Counted from the stretch's first letter, positions 1 through 10,620 are shown. The stretch is 16,246 nt of DNA from Trachelipus rathkii (GCA_015478945.1 JABUQX010038866.1:15001-31246); one strand, 5' to 3'. Notes: generated by a model not told the origin, from the letters alone. Numbers and translations are program-made.

Positions 1-47
<47 letters not shown>

Positions 48-58
48 ATAATAATAAT
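1..58. repeat. (AAT)n microsatellite, window edge
   Basis: Fifteen near-perfect AAT units with one interruption (gaataat). The tract is cut by the window edge, so its real length is unknown. It has the same polarity as the longer arrays at 655-1488 and 1566-1863. Confidence 0.97.
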
Positions 59-60
59 AA

Positions 61-654
61 AAATAATATTTCCTTTGTAAAGTTTATTCAGAAGTTCTAA
101 ATTTACAATATATATATGTAAAATTTTAAATCAAAAGGGATTTTTTTTTAACCTAAATTTTTTTTTTTTTCAGAAATAAATGTAGTTAAATATTCGGAGC
201 AAATTTCACAGATTAAAATAAATAAATAAAACTAATTAAAAATATTATTTTTGACGTTTTCAAAATAAAATATAAACAATTTTCTCCTTTTTAGTTGAGT
301 AATAAATTCTCATTATTTGTTTCAAGTATTTTAAATGTATTTTACATTTTCAATAAGACAATAAATTAGGATGCAATTTCCCTCCTATCTGAATGGTTCT
401 CACTAATTGCAACCAGTGTTGTGGTCCTTTGAGCCCCGAAATCCAATCATGCCATTTGCTTGATATTTCATCTTGTTAATTATCATTTATAATTTGAGCA
501 TCAACATACACAAACTGATGCCTCTTCCTTTCAACAGTAATTTTAATGTTTAATTTACAATAATAATAATGGTAATTAGCATAATGATATTAATACCTAG
601 TGACTATCCCGATCAGTGTAGTAGCTATGAGTTTTTTCATATCTCAAAAATTAA
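61..654. other. AT-rich non-microsatellite island
   Basis: This is sequence of higher complexity between two AAT arrays, with T runs near 141-170. The part from about 360 to 540 is richer in G and C than its surroundings and gives a weak coding trace on the minus strand (listed separately). I recognise no promoter, RNA gene or named repeat in the remainder. Confidence 0.6.
362..538 (-). pseudogene. possible short coding remnant, unrecognised
   Basis: Read on the minus strand from 538 downwards, one frame gives about 59 codons with a single TAA at codon 21. The translation is balanced and not low-complexity. It includes QFVYVDAQIINDN before the stop and KWHDWISGLKGPQHWLQLV after it. The tryptophan content and varied composition contrast with the poly-Ile, poly-Leu and poly-Tyr translations of the surrounding microsatellites. 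I do not recognise the family. It could be a fragment of a transposase or a decayed exon, or chance. There is no start codon, and I see no clear splice sites that would make an exon. Confidence 0.2.
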
Positions 655-847
655 AAAAATAATATAATATTTAAAATTAAATAATAATAAGAATATAACA
701 ATATAAAATCAATAATAATAATAATAAATAATAATAAAAAATAATAATAAATAATATAGAATTAATAAAAATAATAGAATGAAATAATCAAAATAATACA
801 TTAATGATAATATTAAAATCGAAAATAATAATTAATAATAATAATAG

Positions 848-888
<41 letters not shown>

Positions 889-976
889 CAATAGATAATA
901 ACAATAATAATAATCAATATAATAATAATAAATAAACAATTAATAATAAATAATCATAATAATAATACATAAAAAT

Positions 977-1009
<33 letters not shown>

Positions 1010-1267
1010 TAAATAAAATATAATAATAAAATAATAATAATAATAAAAATAATTATACAAACTAAATAATATAATAATTAATAGTAAAAGGCTAAGAAAA
1101 AGAAAAATATAGAAGAAGAAAATAATAGTCATATTAATGAAAATAATAATAATAATAAAATATAATAAAATAATAATATAATAATAATAATAATAAAATA
1201 ATAATTAATAATAATAAATATATAATAATATAATAATAATAAAAAATAAATTTAAATAATAATAATA

Positions 1268-1305
<38 letters not shown>

Positions 1306-1371
1306 TAATAATAATATAATATAATAACTTATAATATTAATAATAAAATAATAACACAATAAAATAATTAC

Positions 1372-1411
<40 letters not shown>

Positions 1412-1488
1412 GAATAATATATAATAATAATAATAATAATACAAATAATAATAAATAATAATAATAATAATAAAATAATAAGTATAGA
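655..1488. repeat. imperfect (AAT)n microsatellite array
   Basis: The array is dominated by AAT units, interrupted by AATAT, AAAT, CAAT and similar one- or two-base slips. The purest blocks are 852-887, 1256-1303 and 1376-1410. Translations of it are poly-Ile, poly-Tyr or poly-Leu on the minus strand and have no coding meaning. The frequent one-base slips could reflect real mutation or base-calling and assembly error. Confidence 0.96.
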
Positions 1489-1565
1489 TACAGAACACCG
1501 ACTAGCAAACACTTTACAGTCCACTGAAGGCTAGTCTGTTTATTATTTTTGTTTATTTAATTTTC
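1489..1565. other. short unique spacer with a small hairpin
   Basis: This is a 77-base spacer of ordinary complexity between two AAT arrays. GACTAGC (1500-1506) is exactly complementary to GCTAGTC (1530-1536) across a 23-base loop. The function is unknown and the match may be chance. Confidence 0.6.
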
Positions 1566-1863
<298 letters not shown>

Positions 1864-2228
1864 GATGGGAAAAGTGAAACAAAGCGAAAAAAGAAAAGTA
1901 TATAAAAAAAACAAAATAATATAATAATATAAATAAAAAATTAAAATTAAGTAATGTAAAAATAAAAGCAAAGATATAAAATAATGTAATAATAAATAAA
2001 TAAATTGAAAAAAGATATACAAAAAATATTATGAAATTGAAAAAAAAAAAAAAAACAGATTCAAGAAACGCGTTAATTAAATTATGGGGGAAAATATTTC
2101 CAATCAATTTTAATTCATTTTAATTATTTTAATTTTCCTAAATTCAATTTTAATTTAACCAATTTCAATTTCGGTGTCAAATTCTCCACAAACAGTAATT
2201 GAGATTAGAGCAATCCAATTTGATCATT
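1864..2228. other. A-rich and T-rich spacer at the AAT/ATT polarity switch
   Basis: The left half (to about 2055) is A-rich on the + strand with a 15-base A run at 2041-2055. The right half carries about six degenerate copies of a 9-11 base unit resembling ATTTTAATT (2105-2180). There is no coding trace. The spacer separates AAT-polarity from ATT-polarity microsatellite, so it would form the loop of any fold-back between the arrays. Confidence 0.7.
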
Positions 2229-2664
<436 letters not shown>

Positions 2665-2890
2665 GTATATTTATTATGCACAAAAAATATCTGATACAAT
2701 AATTTATTATATTTTTATTAAAATAGGATTTGATATAACTTGGATTTGGACTCAGACTCGGATTCAGCATAAAATCTGGACTCTGACTCATTCTTAAAAA
2801 TTGAACTCAGTACATCACTAATCTACAGGCTTTATAGTTTTTTACAAGAATAACAAATGTGGCATAACTATCAAATATATTAGTATATTA
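2665..2890. other. island with degenerate GGACTC-type hexamers
   Basis: Between ATT arrays, the stretch 2740-2793 contains repeated six-base units (ggattt, ggactc, agactc, ggattc, then ggactc, tgactc), split by a short gap. In one + strand frame it reads as Leu-Asp-Ser-Asp repeats. It is best described as a degenerate hexamer minisatellite. The remainder is AT-rich and unrecognised. Confidence 0.6.
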
Positions 2891-3137
2891 TTATTATTAT
2901 TTATTTAACTATTGTATAATTATTATATTATTATTATTATATTATTATTCATTATTATTATATCATTATATTATTATATTATATATATATTCACTAGTAT
3001 TATCTTTATTATTAATTCTTTATATTATCTATTTTATTATTTTTCTTCTTCTTATTATCTATTATTATTAATATTAGTATATAATATATTATTAGTTTAT
3101 ACTATTATTAGTATTATTATTATTATTATTATTTATA

Positions 3138-3184
<47 letters not shown>

Positions 3185-3980
3185 TGTGATTAACTATTTA
3201 TATTATTATTATTATACAATGTATTTATATATTAAATTAATATATATTATGAATTATTATTATTTATTATTATTATATATATTTATATTTATTATTATTA
3301 TTATTATTAATTATTATATTATTATTATTATTATTATTATTAGATAATTGATAATTATAATTAATAATTATAGATTATTAATTATTATTATTTTATTATT
3401 ATTATATTATTATTATCTCCCTCATATTATTTCCTTCGATTATTATCATTCATATATTATTGATATTTTATTCTTACTCGATATTAATTATCTATATAAA
3501 TTTACATTCGGAAAATTAAAAATTATTGATTTATTATTATTATTATTATTATTGTATTATTATTATATTATTATTATATTATTATTATTAGTATTTATTA
3601 ATAATTTCATTAATTATTATTATATTATATTATATAACTCTCATTAAATATTAGAATTTATTATTATTATTACAGATGGTAATTATAATATAATTATTGT
3701 TATAAAAATAAAGTATATTATTATATAATTATTATTTTATTATTATATTATTTATTATTATATTATTAATATTATCATTTACATCAATCATTATGATTTA
3801 AATAGTTAAGGTTTCAGTATGTATAACTATTTGAAGGATTTATGTTCTATTACATTTTTCTATTGTTATTATTAAGCAAATTATTATTTGATTAATTATT
3901 TATTATATTATTATATATTAATTATTATATTATGTATTATTATATATTATATTATTTATTATATTATTATTATTATTATA
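2891..3980. repeat. imperfect (ATT)n array
   Basis: The array is mostly ATT units with many TATATT and TTATAT interruptions and short unique insertions (about 3416-3520, 3640-3720 and 3780-3890). Its polarity matches 2229-2664. It grades into (GTA)n and then (TA)n on its right side. Confidence 0.93.
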
Positions 3981-4088
3981 GTTGTAGTAGTAGTAGTACT
4001 GTAGTAGTAGTAGTACTAGTCAGTGAAGTAACCAGTAGTAGTTGCCAAGTAGCGAAACCTCATTTTTGTTTAACTTATTACATACTAT
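3981..4088. repeat. (GTA)n block and short unique tail
   Basis: Two copies of a unit made of four or five GTA triplets ending in CT lie at 3986-4017. They are followed by diverging GTA-containing sequence to about 4048 and a short non-repetitive stretch. This is a transition between the ATT and TA microsatellite domains. Confidence 0.8.
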
Positions 4089-4391
4089 GTGTAATATATA
4101 TATATATTATATATATAATATATATATATATATTAATATAGTCTATTATATATATATAACTATATTAATATTAATATATAAGTATATATATATATATATA
4201 ATTATCTATTCTAGATAGTATATATATAGTATATATATATATATATATATAAATATATATATATATAGTATATATATATGTATATTATATATATATATAT
4301 ATAATATAGATATATATATATATATATATAATAGATATAATATTATATATAAATATATATATATATTATATATAATATAATATAGATATAC

Positions 4392-4422
<31 letters not shown>

Positions 4423-4761
4423 ATATATAGTATACTAATATATTATATATATAATATATATATATTAATATATAGTAATAATATATTATATATATAATAT
4501 ATATATATTTAATATATTATATAATATATATTATATAATTTATGATATATTAATATATATATATATTAATATATATATAATAATATATAAATATATATAT
4601 ATTATATATATATATATATAAATATAATATAATTTATATATATATAATAATATATAATATATAATATATATAATAAATATATATATATAGTATTATATAA
4701 TATATATAATAAATGTATATATATATATATATATTACATTATATATATAATATATTATATA

Positions 4762-4799
<38 letters not shown>

Positions 4800-4860
4800 T
4801 ATAATATATATATATTATATAGTATATATATATTATATATATATATATATAAATATATAA
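4089..4860. repeat. (TA)n array with interruptions
   Basis: Almost every base belongs to alternating TA, broken by TAATA, TAGTA and TATTAATA slips. Both strands give Tyr-Ile translations that are not genes. The alternating TA has cruciform and slippage potential. Confidence 0.97.
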
Positions 4861-5377
4861 TATTAAAGAACATTCCAAGTCAAAGTATAGTAAATTTGCG
4901 ATATCGGTATATGTTGATTTATATATAACTGTGTTGAACTGTCCCATTGATTGTTATTTATGAATTTCTTTTGATGTTTTTTTTTTTTTTAAATTCATAA
5001 AAATTATTTAGAATTGTAAGGATATGTCTACATAGTAACAAGGAATATATAATAGCAATATATTATAAATAGTAATATAATATGTTAATATATTAACGAC
5101 ATGTAACAGGATTCCCAAACTTATTATGTTTTGTTACATTGCAATTACAGTTTTATATTATAAATAATGTAACATTTATTTACGTACATTAGATTTACAA
5201 TTACCGTAAAAAGAGCTATTTAAATATATGGATACATATTTGCCCAAAATAGTAAAATTTAAGATATTCAGCTCAAGGATTTGATATATGCTTTCAAACC
5301 AGACACCTGAAACTGGACCCAAACCAAACTGGGGGTGGTATTTTAATTTATTGAATCGCTATTTCAAACTTTACAGT

Positions 5378-5378
<1 letters not shown>
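4861..5378. other. AT-rich unique island between (TA)n arrays
   Basis: There is no open frame of note on either strand and no recognised transposon. The island contains an exact 11-base inverted repeat (4957-4967 with 4991-5001) and several near-palindromic TGTAACA/TGTTACA pairs at about 5103-5180. A relatively GC-rich patch lies at 5300-5340. It could be the non-coding part of an old transposon, but nothing identifies one. Confidence 0.6.
4957..5001. repeat. 11-bp inverted repeat around a T run
   Basis: TTTATGAATTT at 4957-4967 is perfectly complementary to AAATTCATAAA at 4991-5001. The 23-base loop ends in a 14-base T run. The structure would fold as a stem-loop in single-stranded DNA or RNA. 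No terminator function is claimed, because the setting appears eukaryotic. Confidence 0.7.
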
Positions 5379-5415
<37 letters not shown>

Positions 5416-5758
5416 TTATAATATAATAATATAATATATATATATATATATATATAGTATATAATATATATATATATATCAAAGAAATATATATATATAG
5501 AACTATATATATAAATACATATATATTATATGTATATATACATATATATAGTATATTTATATATATACTATATATTATATATTATTATTAATATATATAA
5601 ATATATTATTAATATATATTATATAGTATATAATATATATATTATATGTATACAATTTAGTTGCAGGGGACATAGTATATAGCTATATATATATATATAT
5701 ATATACTACTATATATATGATCTAAAGTACGTATATATATATATTATATAGTATATAA

Positions 5759-5804
<46 letters not shown>

Positions 5805-5875
5805 GAGAAAACATATGTTGAATATATTATTATTTTTTATAGATATATAGTATATATATAATAATATTATATATT

Positions 5876-5913
<38 letters not shown>
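5379..5913. repeat. (TA)n array with small insertions
   Basis: The array is alternating TA with short unique insertions at 5479-5490, 5650-5684, 5717-5732 and 5804-5840. It runs directly into the terminal-repeat-like left end of the hAT remnant at 5914. Confidence 0.95.
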
Positions 5914-5917
<4 letters not shown>

Positions 5918-5956
5918 GGCCGTAGTCAAAGGGGTTTAGGGGGTTTGAGCCCCCTG
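5914..5956 (+). repeat. hAT terminal-repeat-like sequence and GGGGG/CCCCC hairpin
   Basis: GGCCGTAGTCAAAGGGG resembles a hAT terminal inverted repeat (a GGCGTAGTCAGGGG-type core) with an extra C. Just inside, GGGGG at 5939-5943 faces CCCCC at 5950-5954 across TTTGAG. The hairpin is seen directly. The terminal-repeat reading is an inference, because the partner repeat is missing. Confidence 0.5.
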
Positions 5957-6059
5957 AAATTATTTACACTTTTTTGAATGACTTTAGGCTTTTAACTTAA
6001 TTTATGAGAAAAATAAAAATAATAATGAAAGCAAATGAGCTTATATACATAAGAAAATC

Positions 6060-6660
6060 CTGTTTGTGGTTCGAGATGGATTTTTAGGATTAGTGTCTGT
6101 TGAAAGCACAAGAGGAAAATCTCTTTCGGAGGCAATACGACGAGAGTTGAAATAAACAGTTTTTAATTGATTGGACAACTACGATGATAGCACAGCAGCA
6201 ACGAAGAAAGTTTTAAAGACGTTCAAACTGTCGAAATATAAAGTGAGATTGTTTGCATTCTTGTTGTTCATATTCATATTAAGTACAACACATTAGAAAA
6301 TATTGACACATGAAAGCATCTAGGCAGTATTATAGGTCACCAAGGCGGACAAATACTGGGATTAAGTGAACAAAAAGTTTCTCATAGACTAAATGGACAA
6401 AATGTAACAAGAATATGCGAAACAAGGTGAATGGAAAGTTAAGATGGAATGTTACTATTTAGAAACGTTTTCAAAGCAAATTGATAAAGCTTTAGAGGAG
6501 CTTGGAATGTATCAACATATTGAACCGTATTCAAATCTTTTAAAATCTAAAATCACGAGTAAATTGATTATAAAGTTTAATTACGATTTCAACTTACTTT
6601 TCCAAGATTGTATAGATTGCAGTCTCCATCAATAATGACACAACTGCTCTTAATTATATT
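6060..6660 (+). pseudogene. hAT-family (ZMYM1/DUF4371-like) transposase remnant
   Basis: The clearest block is 6072-6152, a 27-codon run starting RDGFLGLVSV and continuing ESTRGKSLSEAIRRELK before TAA. This matches the stretch just after the first catalytic region in DUF4371/ZMYM1-like hAT transposases (FLGFV, then a Ser-Thr-x-Gly-x-x-Leu block, then an I..ELK helix). At 6404-6430 the frame reads VTRICETR then TGA where the family has the conserved CETRW. That stop is one base from TGG, which suggests a Trp-to-stop change. An intervening stretch with a TNTGIK-like part is out of frame. From 6444 a 63-codon open stretch (ETFSKQIDKALEELGMYQ and on to 6635) may be the following helical part, but I cannot align it firmly. 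The N-terminal zinc finger and C-terminal dimerisation parts are not seen. The gene is clearly non-functional. Confidence 0.6.
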
Positions 6661-7146
6661 GTAGATATGAGAAAAAATTTTCAATCAATTTCTTATTTGA
6701 AACAGATATTATTTCTGTTAATTAATAAATAAAGAAACGAAAATGTCTCCTATTAAAATCAATTCTAAATATTAAGAAAGAAACAAATTGCAAGTAATGA
6801 TTTTTCAGACCAGTTAGAGAGCAAGTAATTGAGTCAAAAATCCATACTAACCAATTTCTGCAAATTGATTCAATTGATATCTATTAAAAATTAGCATATT
6901 TTTTAAATAGATTTGATCAATGCAATCACATTTGCATCAATACGGACTCAATCATCTATTTTACTATCAACGCCCACTCAACAAATATATTTCTCTATTC
7001 TGAAAAGTCTCAAAACAAATTCTTTCAATTATACAGGAGTGGAAAAACTAACAAACAACTAACTGAAACTGGCTTTAATGAGTGTTCATTATAGCTAAAC
7101 AATGTAAATGGAGGAAATTCTAGATCATTTTGCTGTTAACAAGGCA

Positions 7147-7184
7147 GTAAATATATATATATATATAATAGTTATAGTATATAT

Positions 7185-7222
<38 letters not shown>

Positions 7223-7419
7223 TATATATATATTTAGATATATATATATATATATATATAGTATTATATATTGATATTATATATATATATACTATATACT
7301 ATTATCAATATATATATAATAATTTAGTATATATATATTAATATATATAATATATATATATATATCATCTATATTATATATATAGTATATATATATATAT
7401 TTCTATATATATTATTATA

Positions 7420-7514
<95 letters not shown>

Positions 7515-7624
7515 ATAGTGTATAATATATATATATACTATATATATATTATATATATATATTATATATATATATAATATATAATAGTAGATATAGTATA
7601 TAATAATATATAATACAGATATAT
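7147..7624. repeat. (TA)n array with a long pure block
   Basis: This is alternating TA with an uninterrupted block of about 39 TA units at 7425-7502. It forms the right boundary of the hAT remnant. Tyr-Ile open frames starting near 7108 and running into it are artefacts. Confidence 0.97.
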
Positions 7625-7850
7625 AGGGTTGTGAAAAAAACCGTTTCTTTTTTAATTTGTTTTTTTTGCAAAACCAAAAACGTTTTTTTTTTTAAAACAA
7701 AATCGTTTTTTTTTTTTTTTAATTACCTCTTTTTATGTTTTAAAGATGTTTTAAATATAGTATCCACGGTATTACCAATACCCCTTCACGGACTAAACTA
7801 TTGACTATGTAGATGCGGATTTTTATATTAGTACCAGTATAGGTATCTAG
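7625..7850. other. T-rich island with repeated AAAA(A/T)CGTTTTTT units
   Basis: Three spaced units of the form A-rich, CG or CCG, then T-rich occur at about 7629-7652, 7675-7695 and 7700-7722. Further right, GGTATTaccAATACC (7768-7782) is a perfect 6-bp-arm palindrome. The stretch has no coding trace. It may be a fragment of a non-autonomous element, but I do not recognise the family. A loosely similar A/T block lies at about 12160-12265. Confidence 0.5.
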
Positions 7851-7903
7851 TTATATATGAGGCTATATAATATATTATAAGTAGTATATTATAATAATAT
7901 ACG

Positions 7904-7941
<38 letters not shown>

Positions 7942-7984
7942 TATATATATATACGTATATATAATATATATATAATATATGATC
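7851..7984. repeat. (TA)n block at the 5' truncation of the LINE
   Basis: This is mostly alternating TA with a few other bases (tacgta and tataagtag interruptions). Sequence homologous to the LINE begins almost immediately after it. Confidence 0.9.
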
Positions 7985-8004
7985 AAAAAAAGGATGTTAG
8001 ACAG

Positions 8005-8330
8005 TGGGTTTTCGGGTGTCGGATAAAAATGAGAATGGTATGCAAGGTGATTGATTTTCTGTGAGCGAGAGAGGTATGTGTGTAAGTAAATACTTTCTTT
8101 AAACACAACCAGAGTTGGTGTAAGGTAGAGATGGTTCGAAGTGAAGAAGTATGATTGATTCTGTGTTGGGTGAAGAAGGAGATGTTGAAGTATATGTTGG
8201 ATGTTAAATTAGTGAGGTGTTAGAAATGGGATTATCTGTAAACATTATGTTGTTTAGTGTAAAATTAAGTTAGTGGGGGACTTGGATGGAGAGGAAGGGG
8301 AAACGGAAGGAAGAGGGGTAAAATTAAGAG
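8005..8330 (+). pseudogene. LINE ORF2: C-terminal part of EEP endonuclease domain, broken
   Basis: In the frame starting at 8016, SDKNENG is followed by a stop and then ERGMCVSKYF (8067-8096). This corresponds to the family block where a conserved N-x-N-G is followed by an E/R-G strand and a CVSNTYF-like strand. MIDSVL (8151-8168) then corresponds to the strand carrying the active-site Asp before V/L. One base later in frame, KKEMLKYMLDVK (8173 onwards) continues the match. At 8232-8254 the conserved Ser-Asp-His active-site motif should appear. It reads TCT then gtaaa then CATTATGTTGTT, so the Asp codon has been replaced or frameshifted. Target-primed reverse transcription normally needs this nuclease to nick the target, so this copy could not mobilise itself. 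Confidence 0.75.
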
Positions 8331-9100
8331 TGAGAAGTTTACGTGAACAAGGTAATAAGGATAAGTAGTGTTAGAAACTGCTCGCGAAGTAAATCATTTG
8401 AATTGAACAAGCTGAAACTAATAAATCTGGAAGCAATTGTTACCAGTGCAGATAATAATGTGGGTGTGCTAAAGTAGGAAGTAAGAATGCTAACAGTGAG
8501 TGTGGGAATCGAAGAGGTGATGCAAAGTGGTTAAGAAGAAAAAAAAAGCGTGATGAATGTACTCAAAGTAAATGATAAGTTTCAAAGAAAGATTTTGGAA
8601 TTAAAAAGGGAGGAAGAAAAGAAATGCTAAGATGCAACGTAAGAGAAAGAAAAGGCTTAAATGGAACGAGCTCTGGAAGGAGATGATGGAGACATTAGCA
8701 AGGGAATAGGAAGGCTCATTGGAAGGAAAGCGCGAAGAGATTAACCATTAGAATAAGGGGGAACCTGCCTCAGATAATTAATAGGGTGGTGGTTTTAGAG
8801 AGAAGCGTGTGAAGGGAGTGTGAAAGAACACTGTCCGGAAAGGATGCGCTGTAATACTATTGTGGGCAGTGAATTGAGAGGTGGATAGTGACTGTGTGGT
8901 GGGTTTGGAGTGGTGCAAAAGAGGATAGTATTTTGGTTATGAGCGTTAGTTAGCGAGAGAGAAGGACGAAATGGGTACGCAGTGAGATAGTCTTTGAAGG
9001 CCATAGTAAAGTCGTGCGCAGGTAATAGATGAATTACTGGTAGAGAGGAGTCAAGGGAACGGAGGAAAGCTTTTGAAGCTTGATTGGTTAGTCTTGAACG
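8331..9100 (+). pseudogene. LINE ORF2: linker between endonuclease and RT, strongly decayed
   Basis: This stretch is colinear with the spacer between the EEP and RT domains in the same family. Short echoes remain. An AVKKKKKAW-like run followed by Lys-rich helical sequence sits at about 8522-8650. An NRK-x-x-WKE-like block sits at about 8704-8730, broken by one-base indels. The piece 8760-9060 is the hardest to align and contains several stops in every frame. A minus-strand open frame here (8795-9004) is only an antisense shadow. In related elements this linker is helical and its role is not well defined. Confidence 0.5.
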
Positions 9101-9830
9101 AGTTGGTGTAATAAAGCGCTTATGGAGGGTGAGAGTTCCGAGGATTGAAGGATAGCATGGATAATGACCTTTATTAAGGGTTAAGGGAGATAGAAGGAAC
9201 TGTGAAGAATTATAGGGGAATTAGTCTATTGAGTGTTATAGGGAAGATATATGGTGGTATTGTTGGGTCGAAAGAGTGTGCTTCAAGTGAGTGAAGGACT
9301 GATTGTGAAGAAACAAGGTGCGTGTAGGCAGTAAGTAAGAGGGATGGTGTGGATCAAATTGACATATGAAGGGCAATATGAATAAGAGGAAAGATGAGGG
9401 AGAAGAGGAGAGAGAGAGATTGTGTATTTAAGTGTTATGGATTTGCAAAGGGGTATTGATAGGGATTAATAGGGAAGCGCTTTGGCAGGTGCTAGTGATA
9501 TGAGGTGTTGGTGGTAGGTGTTGACGATAGTGAAAGGCGGTGTGTAAGAATAAAATGGTGTCAAAGTGATTGGTTTAGTATTAATGAGCGGAGTGAGGCA
9601 AGGGTTGTGTTATGTCTCCGCGTAGTTATGTCAATTTGTATATGGATGAGGGTTATGAAAGAATTGAAGGTGGGCGTTGTAGGAAAATGTATTGGAATGA
9701 TGGAGAATGGAGATGAAGGGAGGGTGCCCTATCTATTTAAATGAGGATGATTTGGGTTTGTGTGGGGAATCTGAAGAAAGAGTTTGAGAGGATGCGGTGA
9801 GGGAAGAGAGATTTGGCAGGGTGTGGTAAA
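9100..9830 (+). pseudogene. LINE ORF2: reverse transcriptase domain, catalytic motifs altered
   Basis: CNKALMEG (9107-9130) and a broken VPEDW-like block precede the fingers. NYRGISLLSVIGKIYGGIVG (9208-9267) is the best-preserved piece and is diagnostic of non-LTR RTs. Motif A reads MDLQRGID (9437-9460), retaining both Asp positions of the usual F/M-D-L-x-K-A-Y-D. One base later INREALWQVL follows. A stretch from about 9532 to 9738 gives CVRIKWCQSDWFSIN, then a frameshifted version of the RQGCVMSP motif at 9591-9620 (one extra base), then VMKELKVGVVGK. The YADD box is preceded by a one-base insertion. In the shifted frame it reads NEDD (9740-9751) followed by LGLCGESEE, so both metal-binding Asp codons survive but Tyr-Ala became Asn-Glu. 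RT function is lost through frameshifts and stops. Confidence 0.9.
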
Positions 9831-10620
9831 AGGAGGAGTTTGAACAGTTAAACACGAGACAAGTGTAAGGGTTATGGGTTGTGAGTGAAAGACAGTCCTC
9901 AAGTCGTGAAGGTTATGTTAGATGGTGGGCGCTGGAACCAATGTGTCTGCGTTGAATATTTTGAGGGGTATATGTTGGGATGCAAGGAGAGGTGGCTCTT
10001 GCATAAAAGTCGTTGGTGGAATGTATAGAGACTAAGTCTTTAGAGTGCTAGGGGTCTTACATGAGCGGGTTATGTTGTTACTGTGTATTGTATACGGAGT
10101 CGAGGGGAACTATGGTGTGGAAAAGGAAGTATAGATCTAAAGTTCATGTGTTCAGGATGGACAGATCTTAGAGGGCAATGCAAGGTGTGGGATGAAGCAA
10201 TTTGAATAAAATGAGGAATGAACGTATTGAGAGAGTTGTGTGGTGTGAAGAAGATGGGATAAAGCGGAGAGAATAAAGTGAAAATATGTTGAGTATGGGA
10301 AGAATGGTTTGTCATGTGGAAAAGGATGGATGATAGTACGGTTTTAAGCGGAGGTATAGTGGCGAGTGTGTGGATGAAACCGACCGACTGGGAGATCGAA
10401 GAAAAAGTGGATTGAGTCACTAAACGAATGTCTGGAAGGAAGACAGGAAATGTTGAGTTTGGCCAAGAGGCGAGAGATAACCGCCTCCTCAATAGGAGAA
10501 GAAATGGCGGGTTGTTGTTGTGGGGTGGCTATGGTTGTGGCCCACCTGGGCCAAGGATGAACACTTACACTGACATTTACCATAGTGAGGGTCGCTGTCG
10601 CAGTCCGGTGAAGCTATAGG
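9831..10620 (+). pseudogene. LINE ORF2: thumb and C-terminal region, broken
   Basis: The order of blocks matches the family. A region rich in V-N-A/G and R-V-L-H-E-like pieces occurs at about 9990-10075. YRSKVHVFRMDRS lies at 10130-10168 and NKMRNERI at 10205-10228. A one-base-shifted RELCGVKK-like segment follows, then a damaged WFGHVE block at about 10300-10330. The well-preserved GRSKKKWIESLNECLEG lies at 10390-10440. The basic G-R-x-[KR]-K-[KR]-W-I signature is typical of the end of RTE-like ORF2 proteins. After it an open stretch starting near 10428 ends at a TAG (10617-10619) and corresponds to the family's C-terminal tail and 3' flank, including CGPPGPRMN. Minus-strand open frames at 10070-10583 are antisense shadows. 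Confidence 0.85.

Larger units (their letters stand above)
5914..7146 (+). mobile_element. decayed hAT-type DNA transposon, left end and internal part
   Basis: The left end reads aatggccgtagtcaaagggg (5914-5933). This resembles the CAGTGGCGTAG-type terminal repeats of many hAT transposons, with its first bases eroded into the neighbouring (TA)n. It is followed by a GGGGG...CCCCC hairpin at 5939-5954. Downstream comes a + strand transposase trace (separate entry). No matching right terminal repeat or 8-bp target duplication is visible; the right side fades into AT-rich sequence and then (TA)n at 7147. The assignment to hAT is by family knowledge and pattern. The stretch 6660-7146 shows no convincing coding signal and is placed inside the element only because it is contiguous. 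Confidence 0.6.

Noticed and set aside
914..1524. Minus-strand poly-Ile and poly-Tyr frames
   Set aside because: Microsatellite translation without any domain or codon signal.
2912..3647. Plus-strand Leu/Ile/Tyr frames that look like membrane proteins
   Set aside because: They are (ATT)n repeat translated; the hydrophobicity is a by-product of ATT, TTA and TAT codons.
4693..4947. Tyr-Ile repeats open on both strands
   Set aside because: Alternating (TA)n has no stop in these frames on either strand, so it is not evidence for a gene.
4957..5001. Bacterial-type intrinsic terminator
   Set aside because: The stem is AT-only, the T run is inside the loop, and the window appears eukaryotic.
7828..8106. 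Minus-strand open frame of 92 codons
   Set aside because: Composed of (TA)n plus antisense of the LINE endonuclease remnant.
8795..9004. Minus-strand open frame of 69 codons
   Set aside because: Antisense of the LINE linker and similar to no family that I know.
10070..10583. Minus-strand open frames of 140 and 79 codons
   Set aside because: They run antisense to recognisable LINE ORF2 blocks (for example 10130-10168 and 10390-10440). C-rich antisense of a G-rich element tends to lack stops.
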